DNA of 64,000 nt, taken from NCBI GenBank assembly GCA_032871835.1, contig CM065296.1:121220146-121284145 (forward strand). Reading direction: 5' to 3'. This document shows, one piece after another, positions 40,536 to 53,160 of the stretch. A program made the position numbers and the translations under genes. This stretch comes from Dipteronia dyeriana. Lineage: Eukaryota > Streptophyta > Magnoliopsida > Sapindales > Sapindaceae. Numbering within the stretch: position 1 is the first letter of the stretch; each line of letters begins with the position of its first letter. Under the pieces are notes generated by a model. That model had not been told where the DNA came from and ran no database searches. It worked only from the letters and a program-made list of their open reading frames with translations.

Positions 40536-41341
40536 AATACATTGAATGTCTACTCTTATAGCAAAAGATAACTATCCATATAAATATTAAAGAGAAAACT
40601 TCTCACATATACGGATAATTGATTAAGATGAGACTTGAATCCCTATTACAAATATGAAAAAGAATGTATACACCACTTGAACTAAGACATGATGGACAAC
40701 ATAGAGTTCAAGTGGTGAATAATGAGATAAAGTAATATACAACATAGAGTTCTAAGTATATAAATTTCTTTTTAATTTATGATGTCTTGTATATGATTTC
40801 TCTTCAATAAACAATAACCTTGGTGTCACATTATCAGGCACATTGACAATCCATTAGAAAGTTGATCAGATTAAGGATAAACACACACACATATATTTAT
40901 ATATATATAATTTGTTTCTACAATCACTTTATCAACAACCAATCACATGTTTTAATAAGGTCGAAAAAAAATCATATCAGTAAAAGATATAAATCCATAT
41001 AATTTTAGAATTTGGATCCTATATACTTTGCCAAGAACAAGTTTTCAGATCCATTTGTTGCTCTTGAACATGCCACAATTAATTAAATATATATATAATT
41101 ATTCTAACAATATTGGCTCTTTTGACATGAACTCTTGTTAGTATAAAATTCTTTTGTAACTATTAAGTATCAAAAAAAGACAATCACTTTACAACAAAAT
41201 CTAGTGACTGTAAGGTGGCGACATTCAATTTTTGTTCACATCAAAACACTAATCTTTCTTTTTCTTTTTTCTTTTTTTTTCCTCTATAGTTGATAAAACA
41301 CAAAGAAAATGAAATAAATAGAAGAAAAAAAAATTACATGT
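40536..41341. other. intergenic, 3' side of the DUF241 gene
   Basis: AT-rich; no gene seen. The right part is presumably the 3' UTR of the minus-strand DUF241 gene. Confidence 0.45.
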
Positions 41342-42253
41342 CTACTGTGTAAGAGTATTGAGTAATGAAACCCTAGTGTTGATCAGACTCCTGAAAACCT
41401 TCTCACAAACACTTTCAATATTACAGACACATCCCTCCAACTCTCTCATATTCTTCGAAACGACTCTCACTTCTTCCTCGCTCTTCTTCTTGAAACCCCA
41501 CAAGCTGTCCACACTACCAATCTGTTGGAATTCTTGAATTCCCTCTTCGATTTTCGCTTTCTTCGCCTTCTTCTTCAACCTCAACCCCATCCACAAAGAT
41601 TTTCGCGTTCTTGATGCCGCGAAAGCTTCAGAAATCCCATTAAGAAGAGCCGTCGTCACCAGCATTGTCGCTTCCACCACGTCACCGACGACACCGGACA
41701 GCTCGGTGTCGGCTATTGACGTTAACATGGATTTCGGAACCGGGTATTGTCCGATATATCGGATTGCGGACACGAGTTTCGCCATCTCTTTTGCTATTCG
41801 CTTTCTTGCTTTCAAGTACAGAGCAAGTTTGGACTCGTCTTTTTTCCTTATAGCGACCTGAGCAGCGAACTGTTCTTCTTTGAGAGCGAGGACAGAGGTT
41901 TGGAAGATTCCGTAAACGTCGACGAAACGAAGGAAATCTTCTAGAAGCTTCTCGACCCACTCGTTTTGATTTCGAAGCGAGTCTTGTGTTTGAGGGAGCT
42001 GGAGGATATCGACGAGAGAGTCGTGGACGTCTTTGAGACGGCTCAATCCGTCGCAGAGCCAGATGGAGGTACGGTTTTCGGATTTCGTTGACCAGGATTT
42101 GAGGTCGTTGACTTCACATTTGATCTGGGAAATCAACGGATGTGATCTACAGGGAAGACTGATGGATCTGATGTGGTGAGAAATGGGAGGTTTTGGTGGA
42201 CGGTTGGGATGTTTGTTTGGGAAAGAAAGAGAACGCCTGAAAACGCCTACCAT
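41342..42253 (-). CDS. DUF241 family protein
   Basis: Plant-specific single-exon gene, 303 residues from the chosen start, the usual family length. An upstream ATG in frame (42367) would add 38 Lys/Thr-rich residues; I prefer 42253 because MVGVFRRSLSFPNK followed by HIRSISLPCRSHPLI matches the family N-terminus. Further landmarks: LSRLKDVHDSLVDILQLPQTQDSL, LLEDFLRFVDVYGIFQ, a Lys/Arg-rich KKKAKKAKIEEGIQEF region, and the C-terminal ECVCNIES/KVFRSLINTRVSLLNTL signature. No signal peptide or transmembrane helix. The protein is predicted largely helical. Its function is not established. Intact, unlike the two decayed relatives at the left end of the window, and more divergent from the family consensus than they are. 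Confidence 0.92.
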   Translation of the reverse strand: MVGVFRRSLSFPNKHPNRPPKPPISHHIRSISLPCRSHPLISQIKCEVNDLKSWSTKSENRTSIWLCDGLSRLKDVHDSLVDILQLPQTQDSLRNQNEWVEKLLEDFLRFVDVYGIFQTSVLALKEEQFAAQVAIRKKDESKLALYLKARKRIAKEMAKLVSAIRYIGQYPVPKSMLTSIADTELSGVVGDVVEATMLVTTALLNGISEAFAASRTRKSLWMGLRLKKKAKKAKIEEGIQEFQQIGSVDSLWGFKKKSEEEVRVVSKNMRELEGCVCNIESVCEKVFRSLINTRVSLLNTLTQ

Positions 42254-44586
42254 TCTTTTGTTGTGTTTTTTTGAAACCGTTTTTGTTTTTATTGTTTTTG
42301 TTGTTTTTGCTGTTTTTGCGAAGAGAATGAAAATGGCGAGGAGGTATTTAAAGGGGAGGATCGACAACTAAGGCGCACGAGGGGTCAGAGGAGAGAGGGA
42401 GAGACTGGATCCGCGAATAATTAGAGCTGTTATTAGTGCTTAATCATGTGAGGTTTTGCTTTAGCTTAGCAAAACGATGCGTTTTTGGGTTCCTTTTCTT
42501 GTGGAGAGGAGACACCATGTGGGTTTGACACTCTGGCTTTTCTGTGTTCAAACTTCACTGCTCCAACTAATTGCTTCCATTTTTTTTTTAATTGATTCGG
42601 TTGAAACTTTAAGAAGATCAAATTTGATAGGGTTAAACTCGTATCAAGATTGGATCAAGTTGATTTGATAGTGTTAATTAAAAGCGTATCAAGCTCGGAT
42701 TACATGTTTAGTTTACAGTTCAATGGTCTGTACAATCCGAATAGCTACTTCATTACATAAAATAGATTGGATCAACAATTCAAGGGATAAATAAAAAAAC
42801 TATTATTCTAAATCATATAACATATGAGAGAAGAAGTACGTCTTGATCTCCATAATTCTAATTTCATACAATTGAAAACTTTTACGATCTTAATAACATT
42901 ATCGATAAATTGACTAAACGTTTTACAGACTTAATAGGATTCAAAATGTTAATAATACAAGACCCGACATCCGTAGTTTGACCTATTAGGCAAGGTTGTG
43001 TTTGTGCCTGCGTTGAATCAGCATGGGTTGGACTCAAAAGTCTGGACAAGCCATGACTGTTCTGCCATCTCCGACCTTTCAATTTTTATTGTTGATTTTA
43101 AAAAAAATAAAAATAAAAATACAAATCCACCAAACTAATCATACACCAGTGAAGAGTTTTTAGCTGTCACAAACAGAACCAGCTTTTTTTTAAGCACTTT
43201 TTACAAAAGCTTTTATGGCTGCAAGAACGCGTCGTTTATTAATTTTTTAAGTAAGTTGATGTATGGATCGAGATCAGGATTCAGGTTACTGCCAATCTTG
43301 GGCAGCTCTTCGCTGGAAATTGAAAAAACACTGCTATGTTTTAAGAATTCGATGAAGATTACACGGAGCTATTAATGCTTGCGCACACGTAAATTCTTGG
43401 AACTTGGAAAAAGATTACAAGAAAAGCTTAAAATCTGGAAAACGATTAAATTAATGTTTAAGATGTCAAATTAATCAAGTATATATTTGATTTGAACCTT
43501 CGGATCGAAAAATCAGCTAGCCCACTACCTTTCATGGTTACGAAAAGGTATATACACTCTAGGATTCAGTCGGAAATTGATATAATCCATTCACTTTAGC
43601 GGTAAATCTCTCACATTCGTGTAAAAAAAATGTTTCATATGAAAATTAAGGTGGCCGATTCGGGCGATGTATTAGAGGGCTGTACCTCATTCAATATATA
43701 TATAAACTACTGTGTATTGAAAAAATAATAATTATATATATAATTTAATCCTATAAATATTTTATGGATCTATCGTTAACCGGTCCAATAGTAAAATTCA
43801 TTTCGGTCACGTCTGAGATTAAATTTGAGTCATATCCTCTCTTTAAATTTGAAACAATTAAATCAATAAATTGTTCAGGAAAACTTAAAAATCACATTCT
43901 TGAAGCAGAATTTAATTTTATGTTTTAAATAAAAATAAAGAATAGTTTGGCCGAAAAAGAGAAATTAAAGGCACGAAAACATTATTTGGTAACATTGAAT
44001 AATTATACACTGGAAATGGCTTCTTATTTTATTATTGATTACCGTTTTTCACGAGATTTGCTGGACATGCTTCTATGCTTCCTGATTGAGTGGTTATATA
44101 TATATAATTCAACAATAAATTAACAAAGAGTAATGAAAATTTAAAGCAACCCACGAACGAGAAGCACCAATAACACAGTATATTTTCTCTCTTTTAATTT
44201 AGTTCAAAGGGAAACCAGCTCAATTGCAGTGGATCGAAAAGTTGAAACTTGAAACCATGCATTGAGAGAATATATATATCTATGATTCTTTAACAGAAAT
44301 AAAATGAACACATTAATTAAAACCAACTATGAGTTTTCTAATACGATTCCAACTCCAAAAATTGAGGATCTAAGTATTTTCAGTTCAATAGTGGTCCTGG
44401 ATCAATCTAGAAAGTATAAACGGAAAAAAAAAAAAAGAAGTTGCATTATCATAAAAATGAGTTTAATTAATTACTTTTTTGTTAGGTACATAACAAACAT
44501 TGCTCTTAGTGGCTCCTTATTAATTTGTTTAAGAAGGATCAAATGCTCAAGAATTGAGGTGGCATGCTTATCAATCCACCCTACCA
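42254..44586. other. intergenic, promoter side of DUF241 gene
   Basis: AT-rich with a probable promoter/5' UTR near 42254-42450; no other gene supported. Confidence 0.45.
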
Positions 44587-45049
44587 GCATCTCCAATGCT
44601 ATACTAAATTAGAGTGTTAATGTTAAAATTTAGTATAGAGTTTAAAATCTTTTCTCCAATACAGTGTTAAATACTGTATTAAATTTTACATATGCTATAT
44701 TGTGTATCAAATTATATATCAAATTTGACACAACAATAAATACTCACTTTCTAATTACAAAAATATCATTACATATTATTTTTAAATATTTAAAATAATT
44801 TAAATTTAATGTATATTAATGATATTTCAACCAAAATATATTTCATCCAATTATTGTTCAACAATTTATTGAATACATCAATGGTAAGTGTTAACTTTTA
44901 TAATTTTAATCAATAAAATAATAAAAATAACATGTTAAATATAACTATGCATTGAAGCACGATGTTAAATTGTTGTGTCAAATATAATATTTTATTTTTT
45001 TTTTTTATTAAATTTGACATTGATAATAACACATGTATCGGAGATGATC
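44587..45049. mobile_element. possible MITE with GCATCTCCAAT-type ends
   Basis: The left end GCATCTCCAATGC and the right end read inward ATCATCTCCGATAC are similar inverted termini of a kind common in plant MITEs. The interior is A/T-rich with 'tttgacacaaca' repeated in inverted arrangement. No target duplication could be fixed, so both ends and superfamily are uncertain. Confidence 0.4.
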
Positions 45050-48000
45050 TAACTTGTATAGTTGTATTTGATTTTGAATACCAATTTTTTTTTAAAAAAA
45101 ATAATATTACAATAATTAGAGGATTTGTGAAGGTTGAGACACCGGAACTCACAGCCCTATAAACTTGACTTGTGAGGGGTGTACATTGAGCCAATCACAT
45201 CTTGTCAATGAATGTCAAATAATTTTTTAATTAACAAAGTGCTTATTGACGTACAATTATGTTCGACTTATTTTATAAATATTACAATTCGACTATTACT
45301 TATCAACTTAAATTTTGGATTGAACCAGTTTGATCGAACTGGAATAAGAATGTCGTTAGTTTACCGTTTAATTGAGCGTAAATGAGAGTGTTAAGTTTTT
45401 TAATTAATACTGACATTATTGATTAATAAATAAATGAAAAATTCATGATCGTAGAAACTATATCATGTAAGCTAGAGGGAGCCGCTAAGCAATAATAATA
45501 AAACTTTGCAAATAAAATACAAATTACTTTTATATATATATATATATATATATATAATTTAAATCAATGTGTACAGATATAAATTCATCAGTGCGTTGGA
45601 TGTGGACCATTAGATTTACATACTTTAACTCAAAGTGTATGTATTTGTCAAAGCTTCTCCATAGACTGATATAAGTTATATCAGTATGTACTGAGGAGAA
45701 AATAACTATATGTATTCTTTCTATTGTCGGTTCGAAATGATATAAAATATATCAAATCTCTGTACGTGAATAATTGGATTTAAAAGATGCTTTAACAAGT
45801 GAATGCAACTAAGTTAAAATATTGAAATCCAATGATCCACGTGTAAGGAACTTTTATACATTCAGATTAAACTCAAACTCAACCGTGTTTGAGTTGAGTT
45901 GAGTAAATGTTAGGTCTAAAGTTTGACCGTCCATGATTGACTTCCAAATTAAAATAACAAAATTATTATTAAAACCAAGTAGTTTTAAAACTCAAAGACA
46001 AGCATGCATATGCATGCTCCATGCTCGGCAAGCAGACATGACAGATAAGAATTTGAAGAGGTTGTCCTCGATGGAAGCTCTCTCTCAAGTATTGTGACGT
46101 AGTTGGAGATAAGATGGTTCCAATTTATAAGGCACGAGATTCTTTTGTGGAAATTAAGCCAAACGGTACTGCTCTTGTTAGGACTGTTAGTTGGCATGCA
46201 TGAAACTCCAAGTGTGTTTAATTAAGGACTAATTCGCGTTTTGGTATCTGAAAAGGCACATAAAATTAGAGTATTGACATTGAGAGTATTGGTGTGAGTC
46301 ACCCCCATGTGGTGCGGTGGAAATGATAAGAAGGTATCTTCACCCAATCAGTTAATAATTTATTTATTTTTTTTGCTTTAGAACATGAGGATTGTTGGAA
46401 TAAATTTGGTTATTATTATTATTATTATTAGTTTGAATTCTCTTGGTAGGTATAAGATAGTTAGAAGAGGTGAATGAGATTATGAGAATACTATTAATAG
46501 AACCCATAACAAATATTTAATAATAAAAAAGGAAAAAAAAAAAGAGGAAATTATTAGAATTCATGAGTGGAAAACTTACGAATAATTAAAAATAAAAATT
46601 GAGATTTATTTATATTTTATTATCTTCTTTATAGACAACCAAGCTTGTATATAATACACATTTTGAAATGGTTGTTGTCCCAATTCAAATGGAATGCCAT
46701 GTCAACTACTCTCATATTTGGTGGGTTATCTGTATTAAGCCTAAAGGCCCAATAATAAAAAATTAGTCCAAAGTACAACCCAACTAAATACCCCCCACAA
46801 TCATGGACCACTTTAAACTCTATATTGTATAATCAGTATAAGGAAATTTCTCATATTTGGTACCTTCATGTCTTTTTGTCAGAGAAAGCAGCGGCAATGT
46901 AAGAGGTAGCCCACCAGAAAATAAATTTATATATATATAAGCGACTTAAGTTTATAAAAGAGCAATTCATGGAATGAATTGCCTTATTTCCTCATGTGTC
47001 TTTTTTCAGTTCCAATTCACAGATGATTTATTTCCCCTTTTATCTTTATTTTTTCCTTTTAACATCTCTCCCATAGTCGAACCCATGAGAGGGCTGCCCC
47101 GGGCTATAGTCGAGGGCTTCTGATTTTTTTTTTATAAAAAAATTATTATTAGTTTATTGTATAAATGTCCTTTAAACCTTCTACTATTAGTAAATTAATT
47201 TTAAATTCAACTATTATTATTAACTATACCCTTCAACATAACATTATTCACGTTGTCTTTTTATTTTCATCCAATATTATTTTCATATTTTACTTTTAAT
47301 CCATGCTATTTTTATCATCTACTTTTAAATTTTTATTATCTATTTATGATATTTGTTCATTTGTTAGGACTGTGATTTATAGAACTTTAACTTTAAATTA
47401 CTTAATTTGTAGGTTTTTAGTACGTTGAATGTTTAATAATTAACCTATTATAAATCATAATCAAAAGATAATAATAAAAACTAAAAACAGTTACTTATTC
47501 TAACTCAGTACAAAACATTACATGTATTAAATAGTTTTTATAAATATATAAATTTATGCTTATGTTATATAAAATATAATATTCACATTAATTTTATTCT
47601 AATTATTTGTCTAAACATTCCATATTCATCCGGTTTTATTCCGATGGCTAGATTAAACAAATTTTAAAAGTAAATTTTCGTATTTGTTATATCCACATAT
47701 ATATATATATATATATATATAAGTTTAGCCGGATAACAAATAATTTATGTACCCGCCTCTAGTCTCTCCCTTACGTCTTCTCTCTCATTACTCTTCATTT
47801 CTTTCTTTCGTATGATTGCCTGAACGAAGAAATCACAATCACACTATCAAAACCTTCAATCACACAATCACAAAAAGCAACCTTCTTCAGATCGACTACT
47901 GCTTCATTCGGTTTTTGTTATTGTATAAAGCATTTCCATTTCCAAAAAAAAAAAAAAAAAAATTGAAACTCAGGATCACAAAATCAGAACCCACAATCAC

Positions 48001-48900
48001 AAATATACAACCATGATCACAAAAGCAAATCGAAACCCAGAATCACAAAATCAAAACTCACAGTCACAAATATACAACACATACCATTAAAAACCGAAAC
48101 CTCATCACCCAACATCATCATCAACACATAGGCCAAATCAATTCATGTCTGAAAAAAATATCGAAATAAAATTAAACCCCAATCAGCCATTCTCACGATC
48201 TAAACGAACCACCAAAATCAAATCTACCCACAAACCCACAATCGAACCCCACAATGGAAATCGAACCGAACAATCAAGGGAAATAGAATCGTACTACAAA
48301 ACCAACCCAGTTCACACCGAAATCGAACCTTAAAATATCTAATCAAAATCAAAATCAAACCCTAATACCAGTCTAGAACTCGCTGCCACAAAATCAAACC
48401 ACACCAAGCTACTGAGAGAAACGGTTGTGAGAGAAAAGAGGCGATGATGAGAGAGAGATGGTGGTGAGAGAATGGTGGGAGAGAGTGAGAGGTGGTAGTG
48501 AGATTTTTTTTTTTGAAGAATGAATGATGAGAGAAATTGATGGTGAAGAGAGCAGGGGATCTGATGTTTGATCGGATAATGGTGAAAGATATCAATGGTG
48601 GAGTTGGATTTTTTAAACTTTATTTTTAATAATCTTTTTCCGATTTCAAACAAAACTGTTGTTTCTCTTTTAAGACTTTTAGTTAAAATTTTCTATGTTA
48701 AATGATATATTATTTGTTTATTGATGAAGTTCAGCTTGATATTTTGTGTTGTTATTTGACATATATTAATTGTATATGTAATATGTTAGTTTGATATTTT
48801 TTTTAATGTTATTTGTCATACGTAAAATAATTGAATGACGATACGCTTCCAGAATTTTTTATTGATCGATGTTTAGTAATGACATGTCAACATCTTATAT
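45050..48900. other. intergenic, microsatellites only
   Basis: No supported gene. Holds (TA)n at about 45531-45556, (TTA)n at 46410-46430, (AT)12 at 47697-47720 and an A-run near 47945-47961. The stretch 47810-48660 repeats 'aatcacaaaatca(g/a)aacccaca'-like words followed by a GA-rich tract; it may be a decayed element but no ends were found. Confidence 0.5.
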
Positions 48901-48908
48901 ATTATGAG

Positions 48909-49625
48909 TAGGGATGACATTAAAACCCAAACCCGTGGGATCCGTCCAAGTCAAACCCGTTTGGAGCGGGTTTGGGAGACAAAATTACGACCTACTAACC
49001 CGTATAGTAAAAACCCAACGGGTTTGGGTGTGGATTTGGATTGAGAAAATAAACTCATGGGTGACCCGCAAACCCGTTTAAATAAAAACTATATAATATT
49101 TATTATTTAAAATATAATAAACCTAAACTCCAATAAAAAACACTTTTAACTATATAGAGAATAAAATGTAATCATTTCGCTCATTCTAAGTTGTAATTCT
49201 CAACTCTTATGTATATGTGTATATATATATATATATGTGTGTGTGTGCGCGCGCGCGCGCTTTGCATCTTATGACTCTTGTTTGAACTAAGAAATATACT
49301 TGAAATGAGTTAAAATTTTCACTATATTAAACGTTTATAGCTTTAAAATTACAATTTTCATATATTTAAATAATACAGAAATATTTTTCTAAAAAAAAAT
49401 ACGAGTTCATGGGTTCATGGGTTCGTGGGTTTAACCTGTAGACCCGCTTGTTTCATAGGTTCGTGCGGGTTTGGGTTTCCTCCATACCCGCTGGTGAAAC
49501 CCGAACCCGATTATTTTCATGGGTTCGTGGACGAGTTTGGATGACACAAATTGTCGCGGGCTTGGGCTTGGGTTTGGATTTGGATTTTGCTAAACCCGCC
49601 CAAACCCGACTCATTGTCATTCCTA
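48909..49625. mobile_element. hAT-like non-autonomous element, 717 bp
   Basis: The left end TAGGGATGACATT and the right end read inward TAGGAATGACAAT are inverted, with a perfect 8-bp target duplication ATTATGAG (48901-48908 and 49626-49633). Subterminal regions are rich in 'aaacccg'/'cgggttt' units. The interior contains a compound (TA)n(GT)n(GC)n microsatellite at about 49214-49260. No transposase. Confidence 0.88.
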
Positions 49626-49633
49626 ATTATGAG

Positions 49634-50035
49634 ATTATCTTGTAAGTGATGAGATATTGACAAGTCACTTGCAAGCACCATTTAGTAAGAAATTTGGGAA
49701 GACTAACATTACTCAATATAATTATAATAGTCTATTTTCTTACTTATGATATGAGACTGTGGTAGCGATACATGACAAATATAAATGTTATTTCTTTTTA
49801 ATATATAATAATAAAGTAACTTTAATAGACGGGTCATACTAATAGCAAAATAGGGTGTCACATAAGAAAAATCCACATAGCATGTCACGTAAGAAAAATC
49901 GTATGGGAGATGTTCTAAAAACTCCAAATTCAATTACAATATTAGAAGTATTATCAATTTTTTATTATAAATATGTTGTAAATAAGTTTATATTTGTATT
50001 TTTATATATACATACTACACGTGCCTCTTTCACTA

Positions 50036-50036
<1 letters not shown>
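49634..50036. other. intergenic, nothing recognised
   Basis: AT-rich flank of the viral insertion. Confidence 0.4.

Positions 50037-50068
<32 letters not shown>
50037..50068. repeat. (TA)16 at the left junction of the viral insertion
   Basis: Uninterrupted TA dinucleotides. The sequence to the right immediately becomes pararetroviral coding remnant, so this is the integration junction. Confidence 0.85.
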
Positions 50069-50069
<1 letters not shown>

Positions 50070-50290
50070 TCCAGTCTATTGACCAGAAGATTGACCAGGT
50101 CTCACACCATGTTTCTCAACATGATCTCTACCTCCAACACATAGATTCGGCTCTGCGCAACATGTATACAGATTTACAATCGAGAGTTGCTCGGTTAGAT
50201 GTTGATCTCCACTAGTATATTAATCAAAGATACTTTGGCCCTGAATTTGACAGTAAAGAAAGGGAAATTAGACAACTCAGGGAGCAGTTA
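50069..50290 (+). pseudogene. viral remnant: coiled-coil segment before the capsid region
   Basis: Continuing from the TA array, one frame reads SIDQKIDQVSHHVSQHDLYL and on to RVARLDVDLH, then a TAG at 50213-50215 with further heptad-like sequence behind it (EREIRQLREQLDQITLD). In caulimovirids a coiled coil lies between movement and capsid regions of the polyprotein. The movement protein itself is not present. Confidence 0.6.
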
Positions 50291-50861
50291 GATCAGATAA
50301 CCTTGGATCATTTCACCAGCACACCTTATATCCCAAGACCACATCCCTATTCTCCATCCTTGATCTTCCCAACTCAGTCGCCACCTCTTCCTTCCAGGCC
50401 TTCTGACCATACCCAAATTTTCAAACCAACTGGAGATCTTTTAAAAAAAAAAACCCACCTTTATCTACACATCCTGGGCAACCATCTTCAAGCAGGACAA
50501 AAAGAACATTTCCCCGAAAAAAAAAGACACCAAACCATCATAAGCATATACCACCAGACCACCGGAAACATGCCTTCTATGCAGTTTCTCATCAATTTTC
50601 CTCTTCAGAAACCTCTTACACTCCTACGGAGCCCACAGAATCCTATTATAAATCCCCATCCCAGTGGGAAACATATTCTCCTGATTCCTCGGACTCTCCA
50701 GACTCCTCAGTTCATGCACATTACTCAGATCCAGATGCATTACCGAATCTTTCCCGGATCTTTCCCAGATCTTCTTAGCAACTAAAGTTGACCCTCAGCC
50801 ATCCACTCAGACTGTTGACACGTCTGAGTCCTCGGGAGAAACCTCTGAAGAACCAGCTCCT
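50291..50861 (+). pseudogene. viral remnant: Pro-rich linker, frameshifted
   Basis: Pro/Ser/His-rich peptides in more than one frame connect the coiled coil to the capsid region. No conserved domain recognised; several frame changes. Confidence 0.5.
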
Positions 50862-51755
50862 ATGGTAGATGAACCATCGGAGCATAGGCCACGGTATAGG
50901 CCCGAGGCCGAGGCCCCTCCTCAGAAGCCTACAAACGGCCTATGGTTTATTTTTGACGACATAGCTCCCCGCCAATGGAGAAAAAGGATGTCAGAAATGA
51001 GCACATGGCTCGACCTACAGATAGCAAAGCAAGAAAATGACACAGAAACCATCTTAAGAGAATTCGTTTCTAGATTCACTGAATCTCTTAGAGATTGGTA
51101 CCAAGCTCTCGAAGAATACAGACAATTACAACTTGTTCGATGTGGATCTGTATCCCAAGCAATAGGAATCGTCTTCCGAGAATTTCTTGGAGATGCCTTT
51201 CAATTCTACAAACAGACCAGACAAGAATTCTTCGAAATGCGGTGTTGTTCACTTGAAAAAAGAGACATAGATTACCACTACAGGCGCATGTCGTTTAGGT
51301 ACCATGCACTTGGTGGGATCAACGATGAAACCTTAAGACATGTGTATCTGAACTCTCTCCCTACAGAGCTTCAGGGAGAACTCCAAAGGCTGATTGAATT
51401 CTCAGGCAGAGGCTTGCGAGATAGTTCCTTATGGGAAATACACGTGTTCATCCACACCGCTTTAGACAAACTTTGTGCCACGCAAATGGTCTTTGCAAAA
51501 ATGTTCAGAGAAGACAGAAAGTATGATAGGTATTGCAAATTTCCTTCTACATACCACCTCAAATGCAACTCCACAGAACATTGCAACTGTAGTGCCAACA
51601 TATCCTACAGGAAGCGGCCTTCTAGAAACTAATCCCAAGAGAAATATGAAGTATAAATATTACAGAAAAAAGGTACTGAGATCATGGAACAAATCCAACA
51701 AGTGATTTGCATGCGGACAAGAAGGCCACTATGCCAAACAGTGTCCTAACAAAAT
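50862..51755 (+). pseudogene. viral remnant: capsid-like region and zinc knuckle
   Basis: Frame 50862-51632 carries a capsid-type helical domain (landmarks WLDLQIAKQEND, FREFLGDAFQFY, YHYRRMSFRYHALGG, LNSLPTELQGEL). It loses frame near 51600; the next frame leads to the zinc knuckle (ACGQEGHYAKQCPNK), where a TGA at 51703-51705 occupies the place expected for the first zinc-binding Cys. Nucleocapsid function is known for the family; this copy is broken. Confidence 0.75.
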
Positions 51756-52290
51756 AGCGAAATCAGCAAAGCTCATCCAACAGCTCCGGCAGGTCGCCGA
51801 TGACATCCCCTTCGATGCAGACATCGAATCTATCTTCTCAGAACAAGAAGATGTCAACCAACTGACCTCTTTCATGATCCAAGACTCAGACGACTCTGGC
51901 ACACCCTCAGAATCTACAGCATATACAGACCCGGATTCCCCCTCAGAAGCCTACCAAGCCACCAACAAGGAGGGTACCGACCCCCAGATCCAGATCCAAA
52001 TCCAGATCTAGGTCCTAACAACAAAGTACTCCAAACCTGTCCCAGACATCGCCTATTTCGACACCGGAGCACATTCCTCAATGATGAATCATAAAGTCTT
52101 GCCAACAGAAACCTGGAAAGAAGAAAAAAATGAGATCGTAGCCGCAGATGGAAAAAATTTCAGTACTTACCTGATTTCCAAACATAATGTTGGAATACAG
52201 TTCTTCCCCTCGTTCTCACTCTGGACTCACATCATCGAAACACCCATCCCCGATAAAGATATTCTTATCGAATGAGACATTTACAACCAG
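51756..52290 (+). pseudogene. viral remnant: aspartic protease region
   Basis: After an acidic Ser/Asp-rich spacer and a TAG at 52009-52011, the frame reads IAYFDTGAHSSMM, the retropepsin active-site motif D-T-G-A. A TGA at 52273-52275 and a frame change near 52300 separate it from the polymerase. Confidence 0.75.
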
Positions 52291-53160
52291 TCCAAAGCTA
52301 TCAGAATCCTCATAATGGAATTCGTTACAAAAGGAAATTCAAATCTTTTATCGATATACCCAAGATCTTTCCTCTCTCTTCCATCAATCCCGACTTCGAG
52401 CAAATACATGAGAAGCTTCTAGAATTTTGTACCAATAACCACAGAGAATTCAAACACCCACATCCCCCGTGGAAGAATCCGGACTTTTTCATTAAGCTTC
52501 CCTTCAAGCTCAGTGAAGATGTCAACCTAGTGAAAGCCACCCATTCGGGAATGTCCCCCTCGGACCTCTCACTGGCAACCGAAGAATGTGACCAACTCCT
52601 CAAGCAGAGACTGATAGAACCTACCTCTTCCCCTTGGGCTTGCCGAGCCTTTTATGTTGAAAAAAGGTCAGAACAGATCAGAGGAAAGAAAAGACTCTTA
52701 ATCGATTACAAGTCTCTCAACCTCTTCCTCCTCGATGACAAATTCTCAGTCCCCAGAGCCAACACATTATTTTCCCAGCTCCCTGGTGCCACTATTTTCT
52801 CCAAGTTTGATCTAAAAGAAGCTTTCTGGCAAATTGGAATCCACCCTAATGAAAGGAATAAAACGGCATTCTGCCTCCTGAATGCTCAATACCAATGGAC
52901 GGTCCTGCCTTTTGGCCTAAAAACAGCTCATTCACTCTTCCAAAAGGCTGCTACTAGGATTTTTCGTCCTATCCTCCACTCCGCCTTGTTATACATCGAC
53001 GATATCCTGCTCTTTTCACCTAACAAAGAATCCCATGATAAACTCCTACAACAGTTCCACTAGATCAATGTCAAGTACGGGATCATGCTATCTGACAAAA
53101 AGAGCTCAATCGGTGTTACTGAAATTGAGTTCATTGGCATGTAAATAAAAAATGGGTCCT
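52291..53160 (+). pseudogene. viral remnant: reverse transcriptase
   Basis: The longest intact stretch (to 53060) carries the RT core: KKRLLIDYKSLN, FSKFDLKEAFWQIGIHP, FCLLNAQYQWTVLPFGLK and the catalytic YIDDILLFS. The wording (LKEAFWQI, YQWTVLPFGLK) is caulimovirid rather than Ty3. In-frame stops follow at 53061-53063 and 53142-53144. Confidence 0.85.

Noticed and set aside
41342..42367. Longer start for the DUF241 gene at 42367
   Set aside because: The extra 38 residues are Lys/Thr-rich and unlike the family; the internal ATG at 42253 fits better.
43000..43082. Short minus frame 42882-43082
   Set aside because: 66 codons without motif or promoter evidence.
48339..48653. Minus-strand Ser/His/Leu-rich frame
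   Set aside because: Generated by GA/CT-rich low-complexity DNA; no domain.
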